Below are positions 35,897-45,022 of a DNA stretch of 64,000 bases, piece by piece. Every line of letters begins with the position of its first letter. Within the stretch, counting starts at the first letter, position 1. This DNA comes from Streptomyces sp. MH60. GTDB lineage: Bacteria; Actinomycetota; Actinomycetes; Streptomycetales; Streptomycetaceae. Made by a program: the position numbers and the translations under genes. The notes below the pieces were generated by a model. The model did not search any database. It saw nothing but the letters and a program-made list of their open reading frames with translations, and was not told the origin of the DNA. Location of the stretch: NCBI RefSeq assembly GCF_002939385.1, contig NZ_MULI01000007.1:62001-126000 (forward strand), written 5' to 3'.

Positions 35897-35945
35897 GCGC
35901 ACGCGGGTGCGGACCGGACGGTTCCGGACCCGCACCCGCGTGCGC
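35897..35945 (-). terminator. Strong hairpin after the secreted hydrolase gene
   Basis: GCGCACGCGGGTGCGG (35897-35912) pairs with CCGCACCCGCGTGCGC (35930-35945), 16 bp without mismatch, with an inner CCGG/CCGG stem. It lies just past the minus-strand stop at 35953 and upstream of the ctaD start, so it would separate the two leftward transcripts. Confidence 0.85.
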
Positions 35946-35952
35946 GCTCGGG

Positions 35953-38754
35953 TTACGGGGCGTCGAGCACGGTGCCGGTCAGCACCGGTCCCTGCGGCTC
36001 ACCGTCGTCGTCGGTGTTCTGGAATCCGATGTACTCCGTGGGCTCCGCGACCTCGTCGCCGATGGTGGGCACCGCCACCTCGGTCTCCGTCTCACCGGAC
36101 GGGACGGAGACCCAGAGCGCGAAGTAGTCCAGCCGGGACAGCGGGACCTCCCCCGCCGGGACCTCGCCCACCGTCTCGAGGAGCCAGTCGTGGTCGACGT
36201 CCTTGGTGGACAGCTCGGGACGGGTGTCGTCGGGGACCGGTACCAGTACCGTGTACAGGTCGGTGTCGGCGGGCTCCGAGAGCGAGACCCGCCAGCGCAG
36301 CGGCTGCCCCTCGGTGACCTTGTCGGCGACGGGCGTCACGCTGATCTCCGGCATCGGGTCGTCCTCCCGCACCGTCACGCCGCCGGCGTAGGAGCCGACG
36401 ACCGAGCCGTGTACCGCCTTGACCAACAGGTCGTGGTTCGCGTCGCCGCCGTAGCGCTGGTTGCCCGTCACCTTCACGCTCACGTCGACGAAGGGCTTGC
36501 CGGAGCGCACGGTGACCAGGCGCTCCTCGACCGCTGTGCCGAAGCCTTCCATGTACATCCGGACCGTGCCGGTGCCCTTGCCGGAGACCCGCACCGGGAC
36601 GTGGTAGGTGCGCACGCCCGAGTCGCCCTCCTCGACCGTCGTCCGGCCGACGTCGACGCGGGCCAGCGGGGCCGGGCGCACCCGGGGCGTGCCCGGCTGC
36701 CAGGCGTACGCGTCCATCAGCCATGCCTTGCCCGCCCGCGAACGGGGTGTCAGTTCCAGCGCGGTGACGCGGCGCAGGTCGACTCCGGCGCGGGTGGCGG
36801 CGGTGAGCGGTACGCGCAGTTCCTGCGCCCAGTAGGACGCGGTGCGTTCGCTGCCCGGGAGTCCGTCGGCGCGGACGGCGCCGAGGGTGGCACGCCGGCC
36901 GGTGGCGTCGGTGACGGCCACGTCGAACCGGGTGCCGGTGCTGCCCGGCGGCACGATGACGCGCAGGGCGAGGCTCTTGGCACCCTTCAGGGAGACGGGG
37001 GTGCCGGGACGGACCCGGGTCGCGGTGCCGGGCGCGGACCAGTCCAGGGCGACCGCGCCGCGGCCGGTCTCGCGCTCCGGCTGCCAGTACGCGAAGTGCG
37101 GTGAGGAGCCGCGCGCGTCCTCGCCGAGGCAGGCGACACCGGGGTCGGGGTCGACCGCCGAGCACAGGCGTCCGCCGCCGGTCACCTTCACGCCGCCGTC
37201 CGGCAGGAACCCGGCGCCGCGTCCGGCGCCGACCGCGTGGGTCAGCACCCGGGCCGGGTCGGCCGAGGGGGCGCGGCGGCCGGTGCCGTCGACCAGCTCG
37301 CGCACCCGGTCGTCACCGGCGACGAACAGCCGGGCGGCGGCGGCGATGTAGGTCGCGCCGGCCCGGTGCTGCTGCCCTGCGGTGAGCCGGGTGGGGCTGC
37401 CCACCGAGCAGACCGGGTCGGGTGCCTCGGGGTCCGCCCAGAAGTCGTCGGAGGCGGGTGCCGCGGCCTGGCCGGGCGTCCATTCGCTGTTGAAGTAGTT
37501 GTGGTTGGCGCCCGTGATGTGGACCGCGCTGTGCAGTGCGCGGCCCCGGCTCACGCCGCGGGTGCCATCGACGTAGAGCTGCCCCTGGAGGTCGGAGACG
37601 TCGCCGTCGCAGCCCGGCAGGATCGTCAGGGACGGCACGTCGGGCACCGGGTTCTGGCCGAAGGCGGTGGGGCCGATGAGCACGGTGCCGCGGATGTTCC
37701 AGCGGGCCCGCCCCCGGTGGCCGTCCTGGGCCGCGGGCGGCGGGTACAGACTGTCCATCGCCGCCCGGTCGACGCCTTCGCCGCCGCGGGAGTGGCCGAC
37801 GAGCAGGACACGGGACAGGTCGGCCTTCGGGCCCCGGCGTACGGCGTCCGGGGCGGCGGAGGCCCCAGCGGCCCAGTCGGCCCAGCGGGCCAGGTGCGAG
37901 CGGACCAGTGACGAGCGGGCCTGGGCGCCGCCGTCCTCCAGGTCGCCGTCCTGGCCGTTGATGCCGTTGGCGGAGATCGAGACGGTCACATAGCCCTGGG
38001 AGGCCAGCAGTTTCTGGTCCTGGAGGTAGCCGCGGTGGCTGGGGATGGGCTTGGCGCCGTCGGCGCAGGGCCAGTCGATCGTGACGGCCTCCTCACCCTG
38101 GCCGGGGACGTAGCAGGTGGCGTGCCGGCCGTGCAGGAAGAGCGCGAGGGGGCGTTTGCCGGTGGTGCCCTTCGGCGCGACGACCAGGCCGCGCATCTCG
38201 ACCGGGGCGGACAGGCCGGGCAGCCGGACCGGGTCGAGCGTGTACTCGCCGGTGGTCGTGGCGAACCGGCCGGGCCGGCCCGGGTCGACGGTGCCGGCGG
38301 GGAGCAGGGGCGGGAGTTTCGCCGGGGGCGCTTCGGCGGGGCGGCGCTGTCGGGCGGCGGCTCCCGGCTCCTGGTCCAGCCGGCGGCCGGCGGCGCGGAC
38401 CTGGAGGTCGGCCAGCCCGTGCGGTGCGGCCGGCCGGGTCTCGTCCAGGGGCAGGCGGAAGGTCCTGCCGTCGCGGTCCGGTTCGGGTACGCCGAGCAGG
38501 CGGCCGCCGGAGTGGAACTCCACCCGTGCGTCACCGGGCCGGACGGGCCGCGGGGAGCGCCACTGAAGGGATCTGGCCTTACCGGTGCCGGTGATCCGCC
38601 AGCCGGGCGGCAGGTCGGCGGTGCCGTCCGGTGCCGCCCGCAGGGATGCGGCGCCGCCGGGCGGTTCCGGTGCGGCCTGGGCCGCGGCGGGCGCGACGCC
38701 CACCAGTGTCAGGGCCGCTGTCGCGGCGGCCCATATCGTTCGGGCACGTATCAA
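35953..38754 (-). CDS. Large secreted alpha/beta hydrolase with C-terminal beta domains
   Basis: This 933-residue exported protein has a signal peptide (about 1-29), a beta-rich N-terminal region (40-140), and a hydrolase core with LFLHGRHATCY and nucleophile GHSRGGEGVD (about residue 310). A late His is in ITGANHNYFN. C-terminal immunoglobulin-like regions follow, the last a Calx-beta-like acidic module (about 770-933, VREDDPMPEISVTPVADKV). The exact substrate is not predictable; large secreted esterases/lipases of Streptomyces share this plan. I use the TTG at 38754, behind GAGGAGCGGATTC; the GTG at 38772 is the alternative. A 16-bp hairpin (35897-35945) ends the transcript. Confidence 0.82.
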   Translation of the reverse strand: MIRARTIWAAATAALTLVGVAPAAAQAAPEPPGGAASLRAAPDGTADLPPGWRITGTGKARSLQWRSPRPVRPGDARVEFHSGGRLLGVPEPDRDGRTFRLPLDETRPAAPHGLADLQVRAAGRRLDQEPGAAARQRRPAEAPPAKLPPLLPAGTVDPGRPGRFATTTGEYTLDPVRLPGLSAPVEMRGLVVAPKGTTGKRPLALFLHGRHATCYVPGQGEEAVTIDWPCADGAKPIPSHRGYLQDQKLLASQGYVTVSISANGINGQDGDLEDGGAQARSSLVRSHLARWADWAAGASAAPDAVRRGPKADLSRVLLVGHSRGGEGVDRAAMDSLYPPPAAQDGHRGRARWNIRGTVLIGPTAFGQNPVPDVPSLTILPGCDGDVSDLQGQLYVDGTRGVSRGRALHSAVHITGANHNYFNSEWTPGQAAAPASDDFWADPEAPDPVCSVGSPTRLTAGQQHRAGATYIAAAARLFVAGDDRVRELVDGTGRRAPSADPARVLTHAVGAGRGAGFLPDGGVKVTGGGRLCSAVDPDPGVACLGEDARGSSPHFAYWQPERETGRGAVALDWSAPGTATRVRPGTPVSLKGAKSLALRVIVPPGSTGTRFDVAVTDATGRRATLGAVRADGLPGSERTASYWAQELRVPLTAATRAGVDLRRVTALELTPRSRAGKAWLMDAYAWQPGTPRVRPAPLARVDVGRTTVEEGDSGVRTYHVPVRVSGKGTGTVRMYMEGFGTAVEERLVTVRSGKPFVDVSVKVTGNQRYGGDANHDLLVKAVHGSVVGSYAGGVTVREDDPMPEISVTPVADKVTEGQPLRWRVSLSEPADTDLYTVLVPVPDDTRPELSTKDVDHDWLLETVGEVPAGEVPLSRLDYFALWVSVPSGETETEVAVPTIGDEVAEPTEYIGFQNTDDDGEPQGPVLTGTVLDAP

Positions 38755-38871
38755 GAATCCGCTCCTCAACACCTCGGTGCTACCTCGGACCGGGGCAACG
38801 TCCTTGCTGACGCCCCCGGTTGGAGGAGGGGAGGAAGATCCTTGGGGTTGCCTGTGAGCCGACCCGAGCCG

Positions 38872-39495
38872 TCAGCCGCCGCCCCCGCCGACGGCCGCGC
38901 CGCCGCTTGCGCCGGTCCCGGGGGCCGGGGCGTTCCTGAGAGGGGCCGCGCCGAGCGGACAGTCGTCGCTGGAGCGGCCGGCCAGTCGGCCGCCGGGCTG
39001 CTCCACGGTCACCTGCGCGCTCCCCAGTGCCGGGTCCTGGCGCAGCCGGGCGACGGCGACGGTGCAGGCCAGTTGGTCGACGGCGGTGCCGCTGAGGCTC
39101 CCGGCGCTCCGCGGCAGCCGGACGCTGACGCCGGTGCCGTCGGTGCGGATGGTGGGCGCCTCGGCGGCGGGCGGCAGTTCGGTGGTCAGCCCACTCCTGC
39201 GCTCCTTGTCGTCGGGGCCCTTGAACAGCATGAGCAGGGTGCTGCCGAGGTCGGTCGAGCCCGGCACCGTGCGGTCCACCGCGACCAGGGACCCGCCCTC
39301 GACGAAGTAGAGCGGGACCTTGACCAGGGGCACCGCCTCGGGCGCGGACTGCGACGGCACGGAGGTGGCGCCCGGGTCCAGGACGCCGGTCGCGGGTTCG
39401 CCCGCCTCGACCACTCCGGTCTCGGGGATGCCGCACCCGGAGAGCGGCAGCAGCGCCGCGAGCAGCAGCGGGACGGCGCGCGCGGACGGGTTCAT
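38872..39495 (-). CDS. GerMN-domain lipoprotein of the two-component operon
   Basis: This 207-residue lipoprotein has a signal peptide ending in the lipobox LSGC (Cys at about 21). A GerMN-like domain (about 55-175) follows, VKVPLYFVEGGSLVAVDRTV...LLMLFKGPDDKERRSGL, the same domain found in sporulation GerM and in the N-terminus of LpqB. A Gly/Ala tail ends it. It overlaps the histidine kinase gene by four bases (ATGA), so the three genes form one operon. By analogy with mtrA-mtrB-lpqB, it probably tunes the kinase at the membrane. The binding partner is inferred from context. Confidence 0.87.
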   Translation of the reverse strand: MNPSARAVPLLLAALLPLSGCGIPETGVVEAGEPATGVLDPGATSVPSQSAPEAVPLVKVPLYFVEGGSLVAVDRTVPGSTDLGSTLLMLFKGPDDKERRSGLTTELPPAAEAPTIRTDGTGVSVRLPRSAGSLSGTAVDQLACTVAVARLRQDPALGSAQVTVEQPGGRLAGRSSDDCPLGAAPLRNAPAPGTGASGGAAVGGGGG

Positions 39496-41003
39496 GTGCG
39501 GTCCTCCTTCACCGGGGGCGGCGTCGGGTCCTCCGTGGCGTCCGGGGGCACCGGCAGGACGACCGTGAAGACGGCGCCGCCCTCGGGGTGGTTGGCCGCC
39601 CGGACGGTACCGCCGTGCAGGCGTACGTTCTCCGTGGTGATGGACAGGCCGAGGCCGCTGCCCTCGCTCCGGGCGCGGGCGTCGGCCGACTTGTAGAAGC
39701 GGTCGAAGACATGGGGCAGGACGCTCTCGGGTATGCCGTCCCCGCCGTCGCGGACCGTGACGACGGCCTGCCTTCCGGCGTGCGGGTCGTCCTGGGCGTG
39801 GAGGTCCAGGCGGACCGGGGGCGCGCCGTGCCGCAGGGCGTTGGCGACGAGGTTCGCCACGATCACGTCGAGGCGGCGCGGGTCGACGCGGCCGCGCAGC
39901 GCGCCCGGTTCCGGCAGTCCGGTCTCCACGGTGTCCTGCCAGCCGCGGGAGGCGAGGGTGCGGCGCAGGGACTCGGCGAGATCGATCTCGTCCAGATGCA
40001 GGGCGGCCGCGCCCGCGTCGAACCGGGAGATCTCCATCAGGTCGTCCACCAGCGCGGCCAGCTTGGTGGTCTCCGCGCTGATCAGGCGTACGGCCGTCGC
40101 GGTGTCCTCGTCGAGTCCGGCCGCGTCCTCGTCCAGCACGTCCGTGACCGCCGACATCGCCGCCAGCGGGGTGCGCAGTTCGTGGGAGACGTCCGCGGCG
40201 AAGCGGCGGGCGCCGGCCTCCATGCGCCGCAGTTCCGCCACCGAGCCCTCCAGTGCCGCGGCGGTCTCGTTGAAGGTGCGGGAGAGATCGGCGAGTTCGT
40301 CGGAGCCGTGCACCGCGAGCCGGGTGTCCAGCCGCCCCTCGGCGATGCTCCGGGTCGCCCGGCGCAGCGCCCGCACCGGACGCAGCACGCCGCGGGCGGC
40401 CAGGAGGGCGATCAGGACAGCCAGGGCCAGGGCCGGTACGGTGGCGCGTTCGATGGCGGTGACCAGGGCGTCGACGTACCCCTGCTCCTCCTGCTGCGGC
40501 ACCGTGAGGTAGACCTCGAGGCCGGAGGCGCGCTGCTCGGTGGTGTACTGGCCGGCGAAGGTGACGGGCATGCCGACGACCAGCGAGGAGTGGCCGTCGT
40601 GCGAGACCCGCTGGAACACGGTGGCCCGGCGGGAGCGCACCGACTCGCGCATGGCCGGGGACAGTTCCCCGAAGGCGTCCCCGGGGACGGACGTCGCGCT
40701 CGCCTCCCGGTAGGCGACCAGCACCCGCCACGGCTGTGACCGCCCGCCCCTGGACACGTCGCCGGCGAACGACTCCAGGCCGGCCGCGTCGGGCGGGAAC
40801 CGGTAGTTGGGGACCAGCGCGTTGACGCGGTGCCGGAACTCCTCGATCACCGTGTCCTGGCTCTGCTGCAGGATCCCGGTCCGCGCCTCACGGAAGGTCA
40901 GCGCGCCGGTCGTCACCGTGGCCACGACCGCGACGAGGGTGAAGGTCACCACCAGCCGCAGGCGCAGCCCCATCAGCGCCCGCAGCACCCGGGGAACTCT
41001 CAC
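39492..41003 (-). CDS. Membrane sensor histidine kinase (MtrB/CseC-like)
   Basis: This 503-residue kinase has two membrane helices (about 18-36 and 189-203) around a roughly 150-residue extracellular sensor. A HAMP linker (RPVRALRRATRSIAEGRLDTRL, about 208-229) and the dimerisation/phospho domain with His274 in ADVSHELRTPL follow. The catalytic ATPase domain carries VANALRHG (N box), DGGDGIPESVLPHVFDRFY (G1) and GSGLGLSI. It overlaps the regulator gene by four bases (GTGA). The stimulus is unknown; the sensor lies outside the membrane and the operon carries a GerMN lipoprotein, which suggests envelope stress or wall status. Confidence 0.93.
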   Translation of the reverse strand: MRVPRVLRALMGLRLRLVVTFTLVAVVATVTTGALTFREARTGILQQSQDTVIEEFRHRVNALVPNYRFPPDAAGLESFAGDVSRGGRSQPWRVLVAYREASATSVPGDAFGELSPAMRESVRSRRATVFQRVSHDGHSSLVVGMPVTFAGQYTTEQRASGLEVYLTVPQQEEQGYVDALVTAIERATVPALALAVLIALLAARGVLRPVRALRRATRSIAEGRLDTRLAVHGSDELADLSRTFNETAAALEGSVAELRRMEAGARRFAADVSHELRTPLAAMSAVTDVLDEDAAGLDEDTATAVRLISAETTKLAALVDDLMEISRFDAGAAALHLDEIDLAESLRRTLASRGWQDTVETGLPEPGALRGRVDPRRLDVIVANLVANALRHGAPPVRLDLHAQDDPHAGRQAVVTVRDGGDGIPESVLPHVFDRFYKSADARARSEGSGLGLSITTENVRLHGGTVRAANHPEGGAVFTVVLPVPPDATEDPTPPPVKEDRT

Positions 41004-41689
41004 CGGGGCCCGAACCGGTAGCCGAAGCCGCGCACGGTGTGGACGTAACGCGGGCTGCCCGGCGGTTCACCGATCTTGGCTCGCAGTCGCTTGACGCAGG
41101 CGTCCACGAGCCGCGCGTCCCCGTGGTAGTTGTGCTCCCACACGGCCTCCAGGAGCTGCTGGCGGCTGAACACCTGCCCGGCCGAGGCGGACAGGGTGAG
41201 CAGCAGCCGCAGTTCGGAGGGGCCGAGTGCGACGGGCCGTCCCTGGTGGGTGACGGTCAGTCCGGCCCGGTCGATGACCAGGTCGCCGTGGTGTTCGGTG
41301 CACGCGGGGCCCTGGTCGTCCGCCGTGCCGCCCACGCGGCGCAGCACGGCGCGTATACGTGCGTCCAGTACGCGGGCGCGGACCGGTTTGACCACGTAGT
41401 CGTCGGCTCCGGACTCCAGTCCGACGACGATGTCGGTGTCGTCGCCGCGGGCGGTGGCCATGATGATCGGCACCTGGTCGTGGGCGCGTATGCGACGGCA
41501 CACCTCCAGGCCGGACATGCCCGGCAGCATCAGGTCGAGGACCACCGCGTCGGGACGGAACGACCGGAGCTGCTCCAGTCCGTCCTCGCCGGTCGCGGCC
41601 GCGGCGACCTCGTGCCCCTGTCGGCGCAGGGCCAGTCGCACGCCGTCCCGGACGGCGCGGTCGTCTTCGATGATCAGGACCCGTGGCAT
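41000..41689 (-). CDS. OmpR/PhoB-family response regulator
   Basis: This 229-residue regulator has a receiver domain (1-115) with acidic pair Asp9/Asp10, phospho-acceptor Asp52 in DAVVLDLMLPGMSG, Thr79 and Lys101 in VVKPVRARV. A winged-helix DNA-binding domain (about 130-229), with SELRLLLTLSASAGQVFSRQQLLEAVW and the wing GYRFGPR, follows. The ATG at 41689 gives MPRVLIIEDD, the usual start; a frame to 41791 adds unrelated sequence. It is first in the operon regulator-kinase-lipoprotein. Target genes cannot be read from this window; the divergent DUF3152 gene is one candidate. Confidence 0.95.
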   Translation of the reverse strand: MPRVLIIEDDRAVRDGVRLALRRQGHEVAAAATGEDGLEQLRSFRPDAVVLDLMLPGMSGLEVCRRIRAHDQVPIIMATARGDDTDIVVGLESGADDYVVKPVRARVLDARIRAVLRRVGGTADDQGPACTEHHGDLVIDRAGLTVTHQGRPVALGPSELRLLLTLSASAGQVFSRQQLLEAVWEHNYHGDARLVDACVKRLRAKIGEPPGSPRYVHTVRGFGYRFGPR

Positions 41690-41802
41690 GCAGCTCAGTA
41701 TGCGTGCGTACGGAGGGGAGACCACGCGCGGGTGACGGCTGTTACACAGCGGTCCAAAAGCCGTCCACGGACGATCACACGCTCCGGGCACCCTTTGTGA
41801 TC

Positions 41803-42741
41803 ATGAACGAGCGCCGTCGACCGACTCCCCCGCCGTCCTCCGCCACGGGCCGCCGCCGAGGCGGCAGCCGCTCCCGCCGCCGAGGCCGTAACCGCCCCCG
41901 CCTGCTGTGGCCGGGGCTCGCGGCCGGGGCCGTCCTGGTGCTCGCCGGTGGTCTGGCCTTCAAGGGGGCCACGGAGCCCTCCGGCGGCTCCACCGACACG
42001 GCCGGTGCGGCGACCCGGGCGCCCGAGTCGCCCACGGCCGGCGGGACGGAGGAGGCGCCGAAGGACGGGCCCACGGCCGCGCCGGCGAAGGAGAAGGAGA
42101 AGGAGAGGCAGAAGGAAAGGGAGGAGGAGGGGGACGAGAAGGGGAAGGAGGAGAAGCCGGATCCCGACTCGATTCCGGCGTCCGGACCCGGGACCTTCGC
42201 CACCGCGGGCGGCGGCGGTGACCGGGTCGGCGGGAGCGAGCGGACGCTGACGTACGTGGTGCAGGTCGAGGACGGCATCGGGATCCCGGCGCAGGACGTC
42301 GCGGCCGAGGTGGAGCGCGTCCTGGCCGACGAGCGGGGCTGGACGGCCGACGGGAAGGTCGGGTTCCGCCGGGTGTCCGGGGGCGCGTCCGACTTCCGGG
42401 TACGGCTCGCCACGGCGGGGACGGTGGACGACATATGCGGTCGGTACGGCCTGGACACCGGTGGCGAGGTCAACTGCAACGTGGGCCAGGACGTCATGGT
42501 CAATCTCAAACGGTGGCTGCTGGCCACGCAGTACTACGCGGACGACGTGACGTCGTACCGGGCGCTGATCATCAACCACGAGGTGGGGCACTTCCTCGGC
42601 CACGGCCACGAGAGCTGCCCCGGGGCGGGGCGTCCGGCGCCCGTGATGATGCAGCAGATCAAGGGCCTGCACGGCTGCCGCACCAACGTCTGGCCCTACG
42701 ACGCCGAGGGCCGTGCCGTCACCGGCCCGGCGCTCGGCTGA
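41803..42741 (+). CDS. DUF3152 protein, membrane-anchored with metzincin-like zinc site
   Basis: This 312-residue protein has an Arg-rich cytoplasmic N-terminus (1-34) and one membrane helix (about 37-53). A long low-complexity stretch of Lys/Glu (about 95-125) follows, then the DUF3152 domain (about 140-312). That domain carries HEVGHFLGHGH at His259, Glu260, His263 and His269, the HExxHxxGxxH arrangement of metzincin peptidases. Several Cys (in VNCNVGQ, HESCPGAG and LHGCRTN) may form disulfides. A protease role outside the membrane is plausible from the site but not shown for the family. It is divergent from the response-regulator operon, so could be its target. It overlaps the zinc-ribbon gene by 23 bp. 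Confidence 0.88.
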   Translation: MNERRRPTPPPSSATGRRRGGSRSRRRGRNRPRLLWPGLAAGAVLVLAGGLAFKGATEPSGGSTDTAGAATRAPESPTAGGTEEAPKDGPTAAPAKEKEKERQKEREEEGDEKGKEEKPDPDSIPASGPGTFATAGGGGDRVGGSERTLTYVVQVEDGIGIPAQDVAAEVERVLADERGWTADGKVGFRRVSGGASDFRVRLATAGTVDDICGRYGLDTGGEVNCNVGQDVMVNLKRWLLATQYYADDVTSYRALIINHEVGHFLGHGHESCPGAGRPAPVMMQQIKGLHGCRTNVWPYDAEGRAVTGPALG

Positions 42742-42943
42742 CGGTGTCGCCGTCGGGCTTTCCGCAGTCCGGGTTGCGGCAGGTGCCGGGGCCCCAGGCC
42801 GGTACGTAGATCCCCAGCGTCTTGTGCCGGTGGATCTCGGCGGGGACACGGTGGCCGCAGACCGGGCAGGTGTCCTCGTACATCGCGTCGACCTGCCGTG
42901 TGGCGGTCCGCGTCGTTGTCGTCTTCTGCGTCTGACCGTTCAT
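42719..42943 (-). CDS. Small zinc-ribbon protein
   Basis: This 74-residue protein has two Cys pairs, CPVCGH and CRNPDCGK, in a typical zinc-ribbon spacing around HRHKTLGIYVPAWGPGT. It begins MNGQTQKTTTTRTATRQ, a low-complexity Thr-rich start, from the ATG at 42943; another in-frame ATG precedes the ribbon. It may bind nucleic acid or protein, but I recognise no named family. Its end overlaps the DUF3152 gene by 23 bp on the other strand, so this is a real convergent overlap. The frame is short, but the Cys pattern supports it. Confidence 0.7.
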   Translation of the reverse strand: MNGQTQKTTTTRTATRQVDAMYEDTCPVCGHRVPAEIHRHKTLGIYVPAWGPGTCRNPDCGKPDGDTVSRAPGR

Positions 42944-43034
42944 GACGCCCACACCCACGCTCGTGAGAGCTTCCGCATGCCTGTACCTCCACCTTACGGC
43001 GCCCCGTACCCTGCCGCTCACGACGGATGGGGGC

Positions 43035-44084
43035 TCAGCGGTCCTCGGTCACCGGGGCGGGCCGCATCCCCTCGGTGGGCACGCCGTTGGCCCTGGCCGC
43101 GTCGGCGAGTGCCTGGGCGGCGGCCTCCGCGGCCTGCGCCGTGTCGTTGGCCGCCTGGGCGGCTCCCTCGTCCGTCGACGGGTTCTCCCGGGTGGCCGGC
43201 GACTGCGGCAGCGCTTCGGTGAAGGCGCGGGACACTCCCTGGAGCGCGGAGGTGACCTCGCTGGGGATGACCCAGAACGTGCTGCCCGAGCCCTGCGCCA
43301 GCTGGGGCAGCACCTGGAGGTACTGGTAGGCGAGGAGCTTGGGGTCGGGGTCGTTGCGGTGCACGGCCTGGAAGACCTCGTCGATGGCCCGGGACTGCCC
43401 CTCCGCCTTGAGGATCTCGGCGGTGCGGTTGCCCTCGGCGCGCAGGACAGCGGCCTGCTTGTCGCCCTCGGCGGTGAGGATCTGCGACTGGCGCTGGCCC
43501 TCCGCGCCGAGGATCGCGGCCCGCTTGTCCCGCTCGGCCCGCATCTGCTTCTGCATGGCGTCCTTGATGGACTGCGGCGGGTCGATCGCCTTGATCTCCA
43601 CCCGGTTCACCCGCAGCCCCCATTTTCCGGTGGCCTCGTCGAGCACCCCGCGCAATTGGCTGTTGATGGTGTCGCGCGAGGTGAGGGTCTTCTCCAGGTC
43701 CATGGAGCCCACGACGTTGCGCAGGGTGGTGACGGTGAGCTGCTCGACCGCCTGGAGGAAGTTGGCGATCTCGTAGAAGGCCGCGCGCGGGTCCGTGACC
43801 TGGAAATACAGCACGGTGTCGATCTCGACGACCAGGTTGTCCTCGGTGATGACCGGCTGAGGCTTGAAGGAGACCACCTGTTCGCGAAGGTCGATCACCG
43901 GATAGACGCGGTCGATGTACGGGATGACCACGCTGAGTCCGGGCTTCAGCGTGCGGTGATAGCGGCCGAGTCGTTCGACGTTGCGGGCGCGGGCCTGCGG
44001 CACGATGCGCACCGCCCGCACCACGGTGAAGACGGCGAGAAGCGCGACGATCACACCGGCGATGAGGAAAGCCGTGGCTTCCAT
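43035..44084 (-). CDS. SPFH/Band-7 (stomatin/prohibitin-like) membrane protein
   Basis: This 349-residue protein has one N-terminal helix (about 5-23), then the SPFH domain (about 28-190), RVYPVIDLREQVVSFKPQPVI with TVLYFQVTDPRAAFYEIANF. A long charged coiled coil (about 195-250), RDKRAAILGAEGQRQSQILTAEGD repeats, and an Ala-rich tail follow. SPFH proteins form ring-like scaffolds in membrane microdomains. It starts two bases after the NfeD stop (ATG at 44084, GGGAG site), and the NfeD partner is a standard companion. The tail is rich in Ala and Asp and is variable between species. Confidence 0.92.
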   Translation of the reverse strand: MEATAFLIAGVIVALLAVFTVVRAVRIVPQARARNVERLGRYHRTLKPGLSVVIPYIDRVYPVIDLREQVVSFKPQPVITEDNLVVEIDTVLYFQVTDPRAAFYEIANFLQAVEQLTVTTLRNVVGSMDLEKTLTSRDTINSQLRGVLDEATGKWGLRVNRVEIKAIDPPQSIKDAMQKQMRAERDKRAAILGAEGQRQSQILTAEGDKQAAVLRAEGNRTAEILKAEGQSRAIDEVFQAVHRNDPDPKLLAYQYLQVLPQLAQGSGSTFWVIPSEVTSALQGVSRAFTEALPQSPATRENPSTDEGAAQAANDTAQAAEAAAQALADAARANGVPTEGMRPAPVTEDR

Positions 44085-44086
44085 GG

Positions 44087-44518
44087 TCACTCCCGGGGAT
44101 AGACGAATGCGGTGGTGCCGCTGATCTCCAGGACGTCGACGGTCGCACCCCGGGGAATCACCAGCGTCTCGTCGTAGGAACGGGCCGTCCATTCCTCTCC
44201 GCCGATGCGGACCCGGCCGTCCCTTCCGGTCACGTCGGAGACGACGTAGGCGGCCTGGCCGATCAGGGCGTCCACTCCGAACCGCTGGGTCTGGGGCTGG
44301 ACGAGGTGGCGCAGCGCAACGGGGCGGAGGAAGAGAAGGGTGACCGCGGAGACGACCGTGAACACGAGGAATTGCAAAGGCGTGGAAAGGCCGGCCGCCG
44401 CGGATGCGGACGTGATCAGTGCGGCCACTCCCAGCATTCCGAGCGCGGCGGTCAGGGTGAAGATCTCCGCCACGATCAGGACCGCCGAAACGATCAGCCA
44501 GATCAGCCACGGATCCAT
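44087..44518 (-). CDS. NfeD-family membrane protein
   Basis: This 143-residue protein has three hydrophobic segments (about 5-25, 28-46 and 54-72) and a C-terminal OB-like domain (about 85-143, DALIGQAAYVVSDVTGRDGRVRIGGEEWTARS). NfeD proteins work with SPFH proteins in membrane quality control or assembly. It precedes the SPFH gene in the operon by two bases. The short form lacks the ClpP-like serine protease domain of long NfeD, so it is a membrane partner rather than a peptidase. The ATG at 44518 begins MDPWLIWLIVSAVL. Confidence 0.92.
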   Translation of the reverse strand: MDPWLIWLIVSAVLIVAEIFTLTAALGMLGVAALITSASAAAGLSTPLQFLVFTVVSAVTLLFLRPVALRHLVQPQTQRFGVDALIGQAAYVVSDVTGRDGRVRIGGEEWTARSYDETLVIPRGATVDVLEISGTTAFVYPRE

Positions 44519-44659
44519 CACGGCCCCCTTTCCGCGTTTCAATTATTTTACCGGCTTTCCGGAAAAGGGGACCTGTTCGTCACCGGCGAGCGCCGGGGGC
44601 CGACGGGGGCGGCGGGGAGCGGCGCGCGCCGCGGTCGGTGCGCGCCGGCGCCCGCGCGG

Positions 44660-45022
44660 TCAGGCGGCCGCGCAAGCTCCGAGGTCCTCCCAGACGCCCC
44701 ATTCGCCGGTGGTGCCGGGTTCCTCGCCGGTCACCCACCACTTGGCGCGCCAGTCGTGTCCGCCGTGGGAGACGGTGTCGCCGCCGCTGTAGACGCTGCC
44801 GGCGTTCCACGCCGGCCCGTCACAGGCTCCCGGGTCGCCCTCGCCGTCGCCGTCGCCCCCACCGCTGCCGCCGATGTTGACGTCGATGCAGGAGTAGAAG
44901 GCGTTTCCGGTGTCCGCCACGTTCCAGACGGCCAGTACCTTCTGACGGCCGGTGAAGCCGCCGAAGTTCACCTGGTGGCTCACGTCCGGGGCGGGCTGTG
45001 CGCCGTGGCCGTCGAATTCAGG
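44660..45022 (-). pseudogene. Truncated chitin-binding AA10 LPMO with CBM5/12
   Basis: Only the C-terminal part of a chitin-active lytic polysaccharide monooxygenase survives. From about 45022 it encodes the final AA10 strands (VSHQVNFGG, VLAVWNVADTGNAFYSCID), a Gly/Asp linker, and a complete CBM5/12 module with WRAKWWVTGEEPGT and GVWEDLGAC. The signal peptide and the N-terminal half, with the first copper-brace His, are missing. The open frame upstream runs through promoter DNA. A dre-like box, GGTCTAGACC, lies directly at the junction (45021-45030), and a full -35/-10 pair is intact. A deletion that removed the gene's first half is the simplest cause. The second copper His lies in the lost part or near the junction, so no activity is expected. 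Confidence 0.85.
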
